Of a stretch of DNA of 64,000 nt, positions 35,135 through 44,065 are shown in pieces; the first letter of the stretch is position 1, and each line of letters starts with the position of its first letter. The notes under the pieces were generated by a model. That model was not told where the DNA came from. It ran no database searches and worked only from the letters and a program-made list of their open reading frames with translations. The DNA is from Marinomonas posidonica_A. GTDB taxonomy: Bacteria; Pseudomonadota; Gammaproteobacteria; Pseudomonadales; Marinomonadaceae. The stretch is taken from NCBI RefSeq assembly GCF_043643765.1, contig NZ_JBHZSP010000007.1, forward strand, positions 124,001 to 188,000, read 5' to 3'. The position numbers and the translations under genes were made by a program.

Positions 35135-36118
35135 TTAGTTTAGCGATATCTCGAATGCATTAAAGGAACGAGTAATATCTTCTGGATCAATATCTCGGGT
35201 AATAAAAACAAGTCCTAACTTAGCGGAACTTATAGATTCTTTATCGAGTATTTCAAGTGGCGCTAACACTTTTCTGACTGCATTGAGTAAAACATAGTTT
35301 CCCGTATCTGCATTAAGTAGTAGGCCTTTGACTCTAAGTATCTGATCATTATAGCGATAGAGCAACATAGAAAGCCAAATAGAGAAGCGTTGCCAGTTCA
35401 CGCTCTTCACAAAAATGGCTTGTGTGTGAATTTCGCTGTGAGTCGTTTTTTTTAGGGCTGGTTTTTCTGTGCCTTTTGTTGAAAGAGGTAAAAACAGCAT
35501 GGAGTTGAGTGGAGTATTTAGGGCGAGTCTTAGGGTGCTCTCCGAGGCTACTTTTATAAAATGATCTGCGAAAGGATTAATTGTTCGGCATTTTTCTTTT
35601 AGCAAAGAGCAATTTTCCTCTGAACTTTCATCTGCTTTGGTAAAAATCAGAGTGTCTGCACTGCTTACCTGATTACTCCATTCGGCGATGTCTTCGACGT
35701 TTTGTACGCTTTCCAGAGTATCAATGGTCGCGATGATTTTCCCCTTGCGTACCTTGCTGGCCAACTCATTATCATGAAAGAGAGTGGACAATATAGGGGA
35801 GGGATTGGCCAAGCCTGTGGTTTCTATGATGATTTGGCGAAGAGAGTGATTGATGTCGTTGGATAGCAAGTTCAATAGTGTCTGTTTAAGGTCTTCTCGT
35901 ACTTGGCAACATAAGCAGCCATTTTCTAGAAGCACGGTTCCGCCATCTAAGTGTTGGGTTAAATGATGATCGATTCCAATATCGCCGACTTCGTTGATGA
36001 TGAGTGCCGTTTGAGACGTGTCATCGTGTTGTAGATAGTCTCTTAGCAGTGTGGTTTTGCCACTGCCGAGAAAACCAGTGAGAATATGTACAGGAATTCT
36101 AACGTCGGATGTGGTCAT
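35135..36118 (-). CDS. CobW/P47K-family GTPase (metal chaperone type)
   Basis: 327 residues. The G-loop is GFLGSGKT (15-22), the Mg-binding region NEVGDIGID, the metal-binding CxCC in ENGCLCCQ (C68, C70, C71), the ETTGLANPSPI switch and the TKAD base-specificity motif; a COG0523 C-terminal domain follows. Family members insert zinc or cobalt into client enzymes, for example P47K with nitrile hydratase. The start overlaps the stop of the MCGLCG gene (ATGA). Likely clients here are the metal-dependent deacetylase or another enzyme of this operon (inference). Confidence 0.85.
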   Translation of the reverse strand: MTTSDVRIPVHILTGFLGSGKTTLLRDYLQHDDTSQTALIINEVGDIGIDHHLTQHLDGGTVLLENGCLCCQVREDLKQTLLNLLSNDINHSLRQIIIETTGLANPSPILSTLFHDNELASKVRKGKIIATIDTLESVQNVEDIAEWSNQVSSADTLIFTKADESSEENCSLLKEKCRTINPFADHFIKVASESTLRLALNTPLNSMLFLPLSTKGTEKPALKKTTHSEIHTQAIFVKSVNWQRFSIWLSMLLYRYNDQILRVKGLLLNADTGNYVLLNAVRKVLAPLEILDKESISSAKLGLVFITRDIDPEDITRSFNAFEISLN

Positions 36119-36423
36119 TTCGCTAACTCCATGGATAGATGCTTATAAAGGTCTGGGTCGAGTGGGTCTAGCGCTTCGCCGATAAAAGACTCAATACTGC
36201 GCCACAGCTCATGTAAATTTGAAAAGAGCACTTGATTGCCTTTTAGGTCTTCGAGTAGATAATTCGTACCATGTATGTCACGGATTGTTAGTCGTTTAGG
36301 CGACAAAATAGTTTGTAAGTATTGAATTTGAATGAGTCGGTTACGTCGAAGACTATGAGTATCTGAATGGGGATCTTGGTTCCAAAGGTCTGGCTCTGCA
36401 AAAATGCCACATAACCCGCACAT
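36115..36423 (-). CDS. Small MCGLCG-type protein of unknown function
   Basis: 102 residues. It begins MCGLCGIF, so Cys2 and Cys5 form a CxxC at the very N-terminus; the rest is soluble, with Trp residues at about 14 and 79 and an acidic C-terminal part (EALDPLDPDLYKHL). The opening is that of class II glutamine amidotransferases, but at 102 residues the protein is far too short to hold that domain. Four-base overlap with the CobW gene suggests coupled translation and joint function. I recall similar proteins next to CobW genes, without known function. Confidence 0.7.
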   Translation of the reverse strand: MCGLCGIFAEPDLWNQDPHSDTHSLRRNRLIQIQYLQTILSPKRLTIRDIHGTNYLLEDLKGNQVLFSNLHELWRSIESFIGEALDPLDPDLYKHLSMELAK

Positions 36424-36486
36424 ATAATATACTCCATAGAAGTCAGTTAGGCTGGGTGGTGTAAGGGCACCTCCCAGCGTTTACAG

Positions 36487-37233
36487 TTAGGGCATTACAT
36501 CGCCCGAATTAGGTCCTAGAGTTTGGCCGACAAAAAGGTTTCCACCCGGTGAGCTGGCAAGGAGTAATGCCGTTGGCGCAATTTCTTCGGCTTTACCAAA
36601 GCGTCCTAATGGCAGTTCTTTCGCTTTCGCCACTTTCCATGCACTGCTGATGCCATCGACAAGAGGGGTTTCAATTGGACCTGGCGCAATAGCATTGACC
36701 AATACGCCATGAGAAGCGCATTCAATGGCAAGCGATTTGGTTAAGCCAATGACTCCCGCTTTTGCTGCGACATAATGACAAAGTTCGGCGCCGCCTTTGA
36801 TGCCTAATTGAGACGAAATATTGATGATGCGCCCATGTTGCTGTTTTTTCATATGTGGAATTGCCGCTTGAGAAGCCAAAAAAACACTTCGTAGATCGAT
36901 GTTGATCATGTCCTCCCACATTTTTAACGATATGTCCTCACAAGGAGCTTGAGTTAAAATACCAGCATTGTTGACCAAAATATCGATGCCTTCAAACTCC
37001 ATGATGCAACGGTTTACACCGGCAATAGCACCAGTAGGTGAGCTTATGTCGCTGATCACCGTAATAACCTCGGCGCCTTCTTGCTTACATAATTCTGCTA
37101 CCGCAATCAGTGTCGCTGGGTTTATGTCCGTCAGGACTAATTTAGCCCCAGCCTTCGCGAATTCAATCGCGATGGCTTTACCTATGCCGCTGCCTGCACC
37201 ACTAACCACTGCACGTTGATTTTCTAATGTCAT
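36487..37233 (-). CDS. Short-chain dehydrogenase/reductase (SDR)
   Basis: 248 residues from the ATG at 37233, which has GGAGAG five bases upstream. An ATG at 37245, overlapping the previous stop, is possible. Classical SDR: cofactor motif GAGSGIGKAIA, NNAGIL, the catalytic Ser in NISSQLG and YVAAKAG (Tyr/Lys). The end is unusual (GQTLGPNSGDVMP instead of the common VDGG). It oxidises or reduces a carbonyl/alcohol; the substrate is unknown. It is coupled to a second SDR just upstream. Confidence 0.88.
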   Translation of the reverse strand: MTLENQRAVVSGAGSGIGKAIAIEFAKAGAKLVLTDINPATLIAVAELCKQEGAEVITVISDISSPTGAIAGVNRCIMEFEGIDILVNNAGILTQAPCEDISLKMWEDMINIDLRSVFLASQAAIPHMKKQQHGRIINISSQLGIKGGAELCHYVAAKAGVIGLTKSLAIECASHGVLVNAIAPGPIETPLVDGISSAWKVAKAKELPLGRFGKAEEIAPTALLLASSPGGNLFVGQTLGPNSGDVMP

Positions 37234-37244
37234 GATACTCTCCA

Positions 37245-38015
37245 TTACTCAGGCCATTTAACCGTCAGCCCGCCATCTACGATCAGTGATTGGCCAGTGA
37301 TGTAGGACGATTTTTCAGATGTTAAGAATTCGATAAGGTTGGCCACTTCATCGGGACGACCAACGCGGCCAAGCGGGATGGATTTTGCTGCTTTTGCGAG
37401 GCCATCTGGTCCTAAGGAGTTTTCTTTGTCTAATGATTGGGGGGTTTCAATTAGACCTGGGATGACTGCATTACAGCGAATGTTTCTATGGGCTAGCTCG
37501 ACGGCAAGACTTCGGCAAATTCCTGGAACCCCCGCTTTGGCTGAGGCATAGTGAACATGGTCATGCCAGCCGTATACGCCACCCGCAATAGATGAAATAG
37601 CAACTAAGCTGGCACCATCGACCAGATGTGGGCTAGCATCTCTAAACAAGCGAAAAACACCCGTTAAATCGACATCTATCATTTCGTACCATTGCTCATC
37701 ACTCATTTTTTCGATGGGAGCACTTCGCAATAGACCTGCGTTTGCGACGACAATGTTAATTTTTCCGTATTGCGTGACCGCGGTATTGACAAACTCTAGG
37801 ACAGATTCTTTTGAGGACACGTCTAAGGGTAGCCATAGGGCATTCTCTGCAGCGTCACCAAGTGTTTTGGCAGCGGCTTCAGGAGAGTGCGGATCTTTCT
37901 CAAAATAGCCCGCGACTACTTTGATACCTTGCTCGCAATACAGTTTTGTCAGAGCTAGGCCAATGCCACTGGCAGCACCACTAATAAGCGCCACTTGTGT
38001 TGTATTGTTTGTCAT
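37245..38015 (-). CDS. Short-chain dehydrogenase/reductase (SDR)
   Basis: 256 residues. Cofactor motif GAASGIGLALT, NAGLL, catalytic Ser in AISSIAGG and YASAKAG, then the usual C-terminus GQSLIVDGG. A pair of SDRs with different active-site surroundings suggests two successive oxidation or reduction steps on one substrate. It lies 51 bases after the MFS gene and immediately before the second SDR in the amidase operon. Confidence 0.88.
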   Translation of the reverse strand: MTNNTTQVALISGAASGIGLALTKLYCEQGIKVVAGYFEKDPHSPEAAAKTLGDAAENALWLPLDVSSKESVLEFVNTAVTQYGKINIVVANAGLLRSAPIEKMSDEQWYEMIDVDLTGVFRLFRDASPHLVDGASLVAISSIAGGVYGWHDHVHYASAKAGVPGICRSLAVELAHRNIRCNAVIPGLIETPQSLDKENSLGPDGLAKAAKSIPLGRVGRPDEVANLIEFLTSEKSSYITGQSLIVDGGLTVKWPE

Positions 38016-38066
38016 ATAAAAGTCCTTTAAAAGGCCACTCCGAAGAGTGGCATGGATGAAGGGGAG

Positions 38067-39431
38067 TTATTTCACGCTTGCTGGATCAACATGGCGTGCA
38101 AAAAGAATGAGAAGGCCTGATAAGAAGCAAGGTATAGAGCCGAATAGGAAGGCTGATGTTTGCCAATCACCACCGCTGCTCAAAACAGCAGTCGAACCAA
38201 GGCTGGCAAAAATAGCGCCGATTGGTCCCATAGCATTAACGATGGCACCCGCTGTCGCTCTGATTGACGTTGGAAAGCTTTCACTAATAAAGAAAAGCGC
38301 TGCCGCATATGGGCCTATTAAGAAAAACAAACCTAATCCGTATAAAGCGACAACCGCTAGCTGATTACTTGGTCCATAAAGCATACCGGTAAAGGCAATG
38401 CCGCCAAGTGCCCAGCCAATTGCGATGGTGTTTCGACGACCTATTTTGTCGCCCAGCCAGCCGTGGCTCATGTACCCAAGGTAACCTAATAAATTAGAAG
38501 CGACCAAGATGATCAAGGAGTTCTCAAATGATACACCGTGAACACGTGTTAAGACCGTCGTACCAAGGACACTAAAGACTTGAATGGCAAACCAATTCAG
38601 CAGCACGGCGCCACCAAGAACTAACGTAGCGCGCAAAGAGGTGCCTTTAAAAGCGGCAGCAATACCAGCGCTTTCATGTTCTGCATAGTCAACTTTGTGC
38701 TCTATAGCAAGGCTTTTTGCAGAAGTATCATCACCTGCTTCACGCAATTCACGGATGCGCTTATGCACTTGGAACTGAGGTGTTTCTTTTAATTTGAGTG
38801 CAAAAAAGATCAAGATAAAAGAAGGAATTGCCGCAAATATGAAATTACCTTGCCAACCGACTATCGGTAGTAAAATAGCGGTAATACCTGCTGCGATGAG
38901 GGCGCCGATAGGCCAACCACCTTGTACCAAGCTATAAATGAAGCCTTTTTTCTTCTGCAGTTCAGGGTCATCGACTGCCGCATACATTTCTGTGAGGTAT
39001 GTTGCATTGACCGTTTGTTCTGCATAACCTAGGCCGGCCACCGATCGAATGACAGTTAGTGAGCCTTTCCCTAAACCAGCACCGAACGCGGTGAACAAAG
39101 AGCAAAGCCCAGCACCACCGACAGTGAATATCAGTCCAGGCTTCCGTCCCATTCGATCTACAATCGGACCAATTGCAAAGGCAACAATGGCGCCACCAAC
39201 AGCAACCCAAGTGGCTATTTTAGCTTGTTCTATTTCTGACCATCCGTATTCATTTCCCATCTGAGGAAGGAGGGTGCCGAATAGAATGAAGTCATATACG
39301 GCGAGTACCCAAGCAATGAAGGCGATCCAAGTTGCGAACTTTACATCTTTACGGGTGAGCTTATTTGGAATCCACTGCGTTTTTTTGTGCTCTTGTATGG
39401 ATTCTTCTTTTTGTGTTCCTAATGTGTCCAT
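38067..39431 (-). CDS. Major facilitator superfamily transporter
   Basis: 454 residues with about 12 hydrophobic segments. MFS signatures GPIVDRMGRKPG (loop 2-3) and WLGDKIGRRN (loop 8-9) are present. The long central loop and the opening WIAFIAWVLAVYDFILFGTLLPQM resemble carboxylate/sialate-type proton symporters (NanT, JEN, aromatic-acid carriers). It is the only membrane transporter in the amidase operon and so probably imports its substrate, likely an organic acid or acid amide (inference). Confidence 0.85.
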   Translation of the reverse strand: MDTLGTQKEESIQEHKKTQWIPNKLTRKDVKFATWIAFIAWVLAVYDFILFGTLLPQMGNEYGWSEIEQAKIATWVAVGGAIVAFAIGPIVDRMGRKPGLIFTVGGAGLCSLFTAFGAGLGKGSLTVIRSVAGLGYAEQTVNATYLTEMYAAVDDPELQKKKGFIYSLVQGGWPIGALIAAGITAILLPIVGWQGNFIFAAIPSFILIFFALKLKETPQFQVHKRIRELREAGDDTSAKSLAIEHKVDYAEHESAGIAAAFKGTSLRATLVLGGAVLLNWFAIQVFSVLGTTVLTRVHGVSFENSLIILVASNLLGYLGYMSHGWLGDKIGRRNTIAIGWALGGIAFTGMLYGPSNQLAVVALYGLGLFFLIGPYAAALFFISESFPTSIRATAGAIVNAMGPIGAIFASLGSTAVLSSGGDWQTSAFLFGSIPCFLSGLLILFARHVDPASVK

Positions 39432-39450
39432 AGTGACTGCTCCGGTTTTA

Positions 39451-40329
39451 TTATTTTCTAGGGTTGCGTTTTAGGAAGTCGTCAGCGATCTCGTCGAAAG
39501 TGACAAAGCGGACGCCCTCGTGACTCTTCATATGACTAATTAGGCGCTCAAGCATTAAGAGAACTTGGGGACGACCAGAAACATCTGGATGAATTGTCAT
39601 GGTAAAAGCGGCATAGTCGTTTTCTCTGTAGACCCAATCAAATTGGTCTTGCCACATTTCTCCAAGATGTCGAGGGCTAACAAAGCCATGGCTGTTGGGC
39701 GATTTTTTCACGAACATCATTGGCGGGAGGTCATCCAAATACCAGTTTGCTGGGATTTCAACCAAGTCTGTTTCCTCGCCACGAACAAGCGGTTTCATCC
39801 ATTCGTCAGGGTGTTTGCTGTAGTCAATTTTTGTCCACTTATCACCAACACGAACGTAATAGGGGTGAAAATCGTTATGCATTAAGCTGTGGTCATACTT
39901 GATGCCTTTTTTAAGGAGTAATTCATTTGTAACATTACTGAACTCCCACCATGGAGCGACATAGCCTGTTGGGCGTTTACCAGACAACTTGGTAATAAGC
40001 TCAATGGATTTGTCTAATACAATCTCTTCTTGTTCAGGTGTCATGGCGATTGGATTTTCATGACTGTAGCCATGTATACCAATTTCATGACCGGCTTGAA
40101 CCACCGCTTTCATTTGCTCTGGAAATGTTTCTACGGAGTGGCCTGGAATAAACCAAGTAGTTCTTAGTTCTTGTTCTTTAAAGAGTTTGAGTAGTCGTGG
40201 TGCACCGACTTCCCCTGCAAATAAACCGCGGGAAATGTCATCTGGAGAATCTTCTCCTCCGTATGACCCGAGCCAGCCCGCAACTGCATCAACATCAACA
40301 CCGATAGCGCATAAGATTTCTTTAGCCAT
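39451..40329 (-). CDS. Polysaccharide-deacetylase-fold hydrolase, PgdA/imidase type
   Basis: 292 residues, NodB-type fold. The metal site is intact: GVDVDAVAGW (D12, D14) and HGYSHENP (H86, H90); TIHPDVSGRP lies near the end. The sequence is close to what I remember of Helicobacter pylori PgdA (HP0310), and this group also includes allantoinase PuuE and cyclic imide hydrolases. There is no signal peptide, so a soluble small-molecule amide or imide is a better substrate guess than peptidoglycan. The start overlaps the amidase stop by 8 bases. Confidence 0.82.
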   Translation of the reverse strand: MAKEILCAIGVDVDAVAGWLGSYGGEDSPDDISRGLFAGEVGAPRLLKLFKEQELRTTWFIPGHSVETFPEQMKAVVQAGHEIGIHGYSHENPIAMTPEQEEIVLDKSIELITKLSGKRPTGYVAPWWEFSNVTNELLLKKGIKYDHSLMHNDFHPYYVRVGDKWTKIDYSKHPDEWMKPLVRGEETDLVEIPANWYLDDLPPMMFVKKSPNSHGFVSPRHLGEMWQDQFDWVYRENDYAAFTMTIHPDVSGRPQVLLMLERLISHMKSHEGVRFVTFDEIADDFLKRNPRK

Positions 40330-41695
40330 TGTTATTTCCTCTTGCTTGGTTAAAAAGTGAAGTAATGAAGGGTTCTATCGTCATGGCATGACGAAGGAGC
40401 TCAGTATCATTACCAGAGCACTGCGAAAGCAGTAAACTTGTTGGTAAACCGTTGGGATTTAAGCCATTAGGTAGCGCAATGCCTGGGCAATCTAAGTAGC
40501 TTCCGATCATGGTTATGCGAAGTGCTTTAAGGTTATGTTCATTGAATGACTCTACTGACTGAGTAATATCCGATAGCAGCGGAGCTGTTGTCAGTGTTGT
40601 TGGCATCAGTAACGTGCTGCTTTTTAACTCTTTAGCCAGTTGTCTTTTTAAGGTTTCCCTTTGCTGATACAGGCGAGATACATCTTCGGCTTCAATACGG
40701 TTAGAATTTTTTAATCGTTGGGCAACCAAGGGATCGATGAGTGATAATCGCTGCTGTTTAATTAGATGTTGGTAGGTGACATAGGCTTCGATGCTTCCTA
40801 GCCAGCCGATACGATCCACCAATTCAAGCGTTTGGTTGAGTGTGGTTATCTTATGGTTTTCTACCTTGATGCCATGTTTTTTTAGTGCAGCAATGGAAGC
40901 AAAGAAAGCGTCTTTTGTTGCTTCATCCATTGCGAGTTGGTTACAGAACTGCTCGTCAAATACCAGCTTGTATTGCGTATTTTGTGGTATCGATGTCGTA
41001 TTTTTGTTTAGCAGATTATCGATGTAACAAACGTCTTTGAGTGCAGCGCAAATAGGTCCGGTTGTGTCTAAAGATGGAGATAAGGGGGCAATGTCAGAAT
41101 TGTCGTAACGTGAACTTGATGCTCGAAACCCCACCAGCCCACAGTAAGATGATGGAATACGAATAGAACCGGCCGTATCAGTGCCCAATGCAAAAGATAC
41201 AATCCCTTCCATAACGGCAGCGGCAGATCCACAAGATGACCCACCAGTAATAAAGTTTCTGTTTTCTACTTTTTGTGTAGGAGTTCCAAAGTGTGGGTTT
41301 AGGCCTAATCCAGAATAAGCAAACTCACTCAAATTTGTTTTGCCAATTAATACAGCACCAAACTTAATCAAATCTGAAACCTGAGGAGCCGTTGAATTGG
41401 CAGGATCTGTATAAAGTTTTGAACCTCTAGTGGTGATATATCCCTCAATATCAAATAAGTCTTTTACGCCAAATGGAATGCCATCTAGCTCACTTATTGG
41501 GGCGTTATCTAGCCAGCGTTGAGTGGATTGCTGAGCTTGTAGCAATGCTTCTGCTTCGCATATCTGTATAAACACTTCTGGATGCTGTTTGGCTTTTTCC
41601 AAGGCAAATTTAGCAATATCCAAAGGCGTAAATTGCCTTTTACGGAATCCTGCTTGCAAATCGTCAATGTTCATTTTTATTTTGGATGATTTCAT
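40322..41695 (-). CDS. Amidase, amidase-signature family
   Basis: 457 residues. The Ser-cisSer-Lys triad is visible: K78 in PFGVKDLFD, S153 in TGGSSCGSA and nucleophile S177 in GTDTAGSIRIP. The enzyme hydrolyses a carboxamide, cytosolic by lack of a signal peptide. First gene of the minus-strand operon; it overlaps the deacetylase-type gene, so the two hydrolases may act in sequence, ring opening followed by deamidation. The substrate cannot be read from the sequence. Confidence 0.87.
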   Translation of the reverse strand: MKSSKIKMNIDDLQAGFRKRQFTPLDIAKFALEKAKQHPEVFIQICEAEALLQAQQSTQRWLDNAPISELDGIPFGVKDLFDIEGYITTRGSKLYTDPANSTAPQVSDLIKFGAVLIGKTNLSEFAYSGLGLNPHFGTPTQKVENRNFITGGSSCGSAAAVMEGIVSFALGTDTAGSIRIPSSYCGLVGFRASSSRYDNSDIAPLSPSLDTTGPICAALKDVCYIDNLLNKNTTSIPQNTQYKLVFDEQFCNQLAMDEATKDAFFASIAALKKHGIKVENHKITTLNQTLELVDRIGWLGSIEAYVTYQHLIKQQRLSLIDPLVAQRLKNSNRIEAEDVSRLYQQRETLKRQLAKELKSSTLLMPTTLTTAPLLSDITQSVESFNEHNLKALRITMIGSYLDCPGIALPNGLNPNGLPTSLLLSQCSGNDTELLRHAMTIEPFITSLFNQARGNNNG

Positions 41696-42150
41696 AATTA
41701 ATAAATGTATATTTAATTAAAAGTACATTTTTAATGTAGGTCAATTTGATAAAGAATTGCAAGACAAAAAATAAAAAAAAATAAAACATTGAATTTAAAG
41801 AGTTTTTTTATTCGATTATTTTAAAAAATTGAATTTTTCGTGCATTGTTTTGGTGCTCTCTTTGTCTTTTCTGTTCCAAAAAAGGGCCTTCTTAATGATT
41901 TTATTTGGCTGATTCTTGCATGAGGGAGTGTTTTAAAATGTGTGATGTAGGTTTAATGTGGCGGTATGTATTAGCTTTTTATTACTTAATCACTTTGCTT
42001 TTGAGTGGCTTTTTGATTTTTTAGTTTAGTCTTAATATTGGGTGAATAAAGTATTGAAGCTAGCTAGGTAAGTTACTAGGTTGTGTTTTTAAAAACTCAT
42101 TTGTTACCATGCTAGTTCACTTATGTTTTGGTTAAAGGCGGCGATTCAAC
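41696..42150. other. AT-rich divergent control region
   Basis: 455 bases between the amidase operon and the divergent SDR gene. Apart from the inverted repeat next to the amidase start, it is a very AT-rich stretch (41756-41840) and T-rich sequence with no recognisable gene or RNA. Confidence 0.5.
41703..41730. promoter_or_regulatory. Candidate operator upstream of the amidase operon
   Basis: Inverted repeat AAATGTA (41703-41709) and TACATTT (41724-41730), half-site centres 21 bases apart, beginning 8 bases before the amidase start. The spacing of two helical turns would suit a dimer, or a protein with two DNA-binding domains such as the GntR regulator. No experimental support. Confidence 0.4.
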
Positions 42151-42993
42151 ATGAATAGCATGCAATATTCTGTTTTGATTACGGGCTGTTCCAGCGGTAT
42201 TGGATTGGAAGCCGCGCGTATGCTGCAACAGAAAAATTTTTTGGTGGTGGCCAGTTGTCGTCAGCAAAAAGATGTCAATTCTTTAAAAGCACAAGGCATT
42301 AAGCATGTGGTGAAGCTGGATTTAGCGGATCCAAATTCGATTGAGAAAGGCTTGGCCGATGCTTTGGAAATCACTGGCGGACATTTGTTTGCTCTCTTTA
42401 ATAATGGGGCTTACGGACAGCCTGGCGCGGTGGAAGATTTGCCAGTCGCAGCACTGCGGGCGCAATTTGAAGCGAATGTGTTTGGTACGCATGATTTGAC
42501 CACTCGAGTGATCAAGCTGATGCTGGCCCAGGGTTATGGCCGTATCGTGCAAAACAGTTCGGTACTGGGCATGGTTGCGGCGCCATTTCGTGGTGCTTAT
42601 AACGCGAGTAAGTTTGCTTTAGAAGGATTTACGGATACCTTGCGAATGGAGCTTTATGACACCCCATTGAAAGTCTGTTTGATTGAGCCAGGCCCAATAG
42701 AAAGTCGTTTTCGTGCGAATGCTTTGCAAGCGTTAAAAGACAATATTGATATCGCCGCCAGTCGTCACCAACAGGGTTATCAAGAAGCCGTTGCTCGTTT
42801 GAGCAAAGAAGGCGCGACCTCATCACAAACTCTGTCGGCCAGCGCGGTAGTAAATAAGCTGATTCATGCGTTGGAATCGCCTCATCCGAAAGCGCGCTAT
42901 TATGTGACAACACCGACTTATGCTGCGGCTTTGATGAAGCGCGTTTTGCCAACTGTCTTGTTGGATTGGGTGATGCGTCGCCAAGGCAGCTAA
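42151..42993 (+). CDS. Short-chain dehydrogenase/reductase, SDR family
   Basis: 280 residues. Cofactor motif TGCSSGIGLEAAR, then FNNGAYGQPG (in place of NNAG), the catalytic Ser in QNSSVLG and YNASKFALEG. The C-terminal part (SHPKARYYVTTPTYAA-like segment) matches a group of oxidoreductases acting on lipids and retinoid-like substrates. It stands alone and converges with the alpha/beta hydrolase gene. Substrate unknown. Confidence 0.87.
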   Translation: MNSMQYSVLITGCSSGIGLEAARMLQQKNFLVVASCRQQKDVNSLKAQGIKHVVKLDLADPNSIEKGLADALEITGGHLFALFNNGAYGQPGAVEDLPVAALRAQFEANVFGTHDLTTRVIKLMLAQGYGRIVQNSSVLGMVAAPFRGAYNASKFALEGFTDTLRMELYDTPLKVCLIEPGPIESRFRANALQALKDNIDIAASRHQQGYQEAVARLSKEGATSSQTLSASAVVNKLIHALESPHPKARYYVTTPTYAAALMKRVLPTVLLDWVMRRQGS

Positions 42994-43009
42994 TCTGTCT
43001 TGATGAAGC

Positions 43010-44023
43010 TTACTTTGTGATGATAAGTTGTACCAACCAATCATCCATCGCCTGTAAGTATGCTTTTCTAGCCGTTTCATGAGACAAGTACAAATCATGG
43101 AAGCCTTTATCAATCACTGCTTCAGTGAGGTTGGTAAAGCTGTTTTCAGCGGCTTGTTTCATGCTGTCTACGTCCAGGACGCCATCGCCTTGTTGCGTTT
43201 CGGCCACGCTGTCTTTGCCAATGGTGCTGATTTTAGAATGACAAAACAGAGTCGGAAGACTGATACTTTGTTGCGCTAAGTTGCGTTGTGCCAGAATAAT
43301 TTCTTTTAGCCAGTGAAAGGATAAATTAAATCCTTCAGCGGGTTTCCAGTCGAGTCGATAATCCCATTCTCCACCAAAACGGCGATGTAAAGTTTTGGCA
43401 TAAGTGGTGATTTTTTTAGCGCGCAAATAAGAGAACGGCAATGCTGATACCAAGATACGGATCGGCCAACTGATGCGATTTAGCACCGCTGGTGGAAATG
43501 GCAGGGCCAGAAAAGGACTGTTGAGCATTAAGCCGATTACGTCAGGGAATGGCATTTGGTAATGACTCTCTCGCTCTGGTAAAGCATAGGGGTGGGCTAG
43601 ATAGGTGGAGACCACCAGGCCGCCTGTTGAGTGAGCCAAAATCACGACTTGCTCAACGCCATCTTGTTTCATAGTCGCTAAAGCGATGTCCAAATCTTGA
43701 CTGTATTGCTCTACCGAATCACACCAGTTAGGCGGAGTAGAAGGACGAATTGAGCGGCCATAGCCTTGTAAGTCTACTGCATAAAAACGGTACCCTTGGT
43801 CAACGAAGTGTTGCGCTAAGCCCGCTTGAAAAAAATAGTCAGTATAGCCGTGCACATATAAAATGGCTTTGCTAGCCTGTTGATTTCCCAAGTGATGGAT
43901 CAAGGTGGTGTGCACTTGTGTTTGTGGGCCAGCGAAAGCGAACGTTCGGTAATAGAAGTCCGCGCCCAGTTGGTCTTCACCTTGATTCAGTAAACGCCAG
44001 GCTTGTCCTAATGGTGCGCTCAT
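43010..44023 (-). CDS. Alpha/beta hydrolase, lysophospholipase-like
   Basis: 337 residues. Oxyanion region VHGYTDYFF; nucleophile elbow AHSTGGLVVSTYL; the acid lies in GDGVLDVDSM and the His in KGFHDLYLSHE near the end. This is the monoacylglycerol-lipase/lysophospholipase (PldB-like) group. No signal peptide, so probably cytosolic or membrane-associated on the inside. Substrate inferred only from family. Confidence 0.83.
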   Translation of the reverse strand: MSAPLGQAWRLLNQGEDQLGADFYYRTFAFAGPQTQVHTTLIHHLGNQQASKAILYVHGYTDYFFQAGLAQHFVDQGYRFYAVDLQGYGRSIRPSTPPNWCDSVEQYSQDLDIALATMKQDGVEQVVILAHSTGGLVVSTYLAHPYALPERESHYQMPFPDVIGLMLNSPFLALPFPPAVLNRISWPIRILVSALPFSYLRAKKITTYAKTLHRRFGGEWDYRLDWKPAEGFNLSFHWLKEIILAQRNLAQQSISLPTLFCHSKISTIGKDSVAETQQGDGVLDVDSMKQAAENSFTNLTEAVIDKGFHDLYLSHETARKAYLQAMDDWLVQLIITK

Positions 44024-44065
44024 GGGGGCTTCTCTTATTTGTTGATGAGTATGCGTTACAAAGTA

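Noticed and set aside
36115..36423. Class II glutamine amidotransferase, from the MCGLCG start
   Set aside because: The protein is 102 residues long and lacks the rest of the Ntn domain.
39451..40329. Peptidoglycan deacetylase acting on the cell wall
   Set aside because: There is no signal peptide and the gene sits in a small-molecule catabolic operon; the fold also serves allantoinase and imidase.
35135..41695. Nitrile hydratase operon, suggested by amidase plus CobW/P47K
   Set aside because: No alpha or beta nitrile hydratase subunit (no CSLCS-type motif) is present in the cluster.
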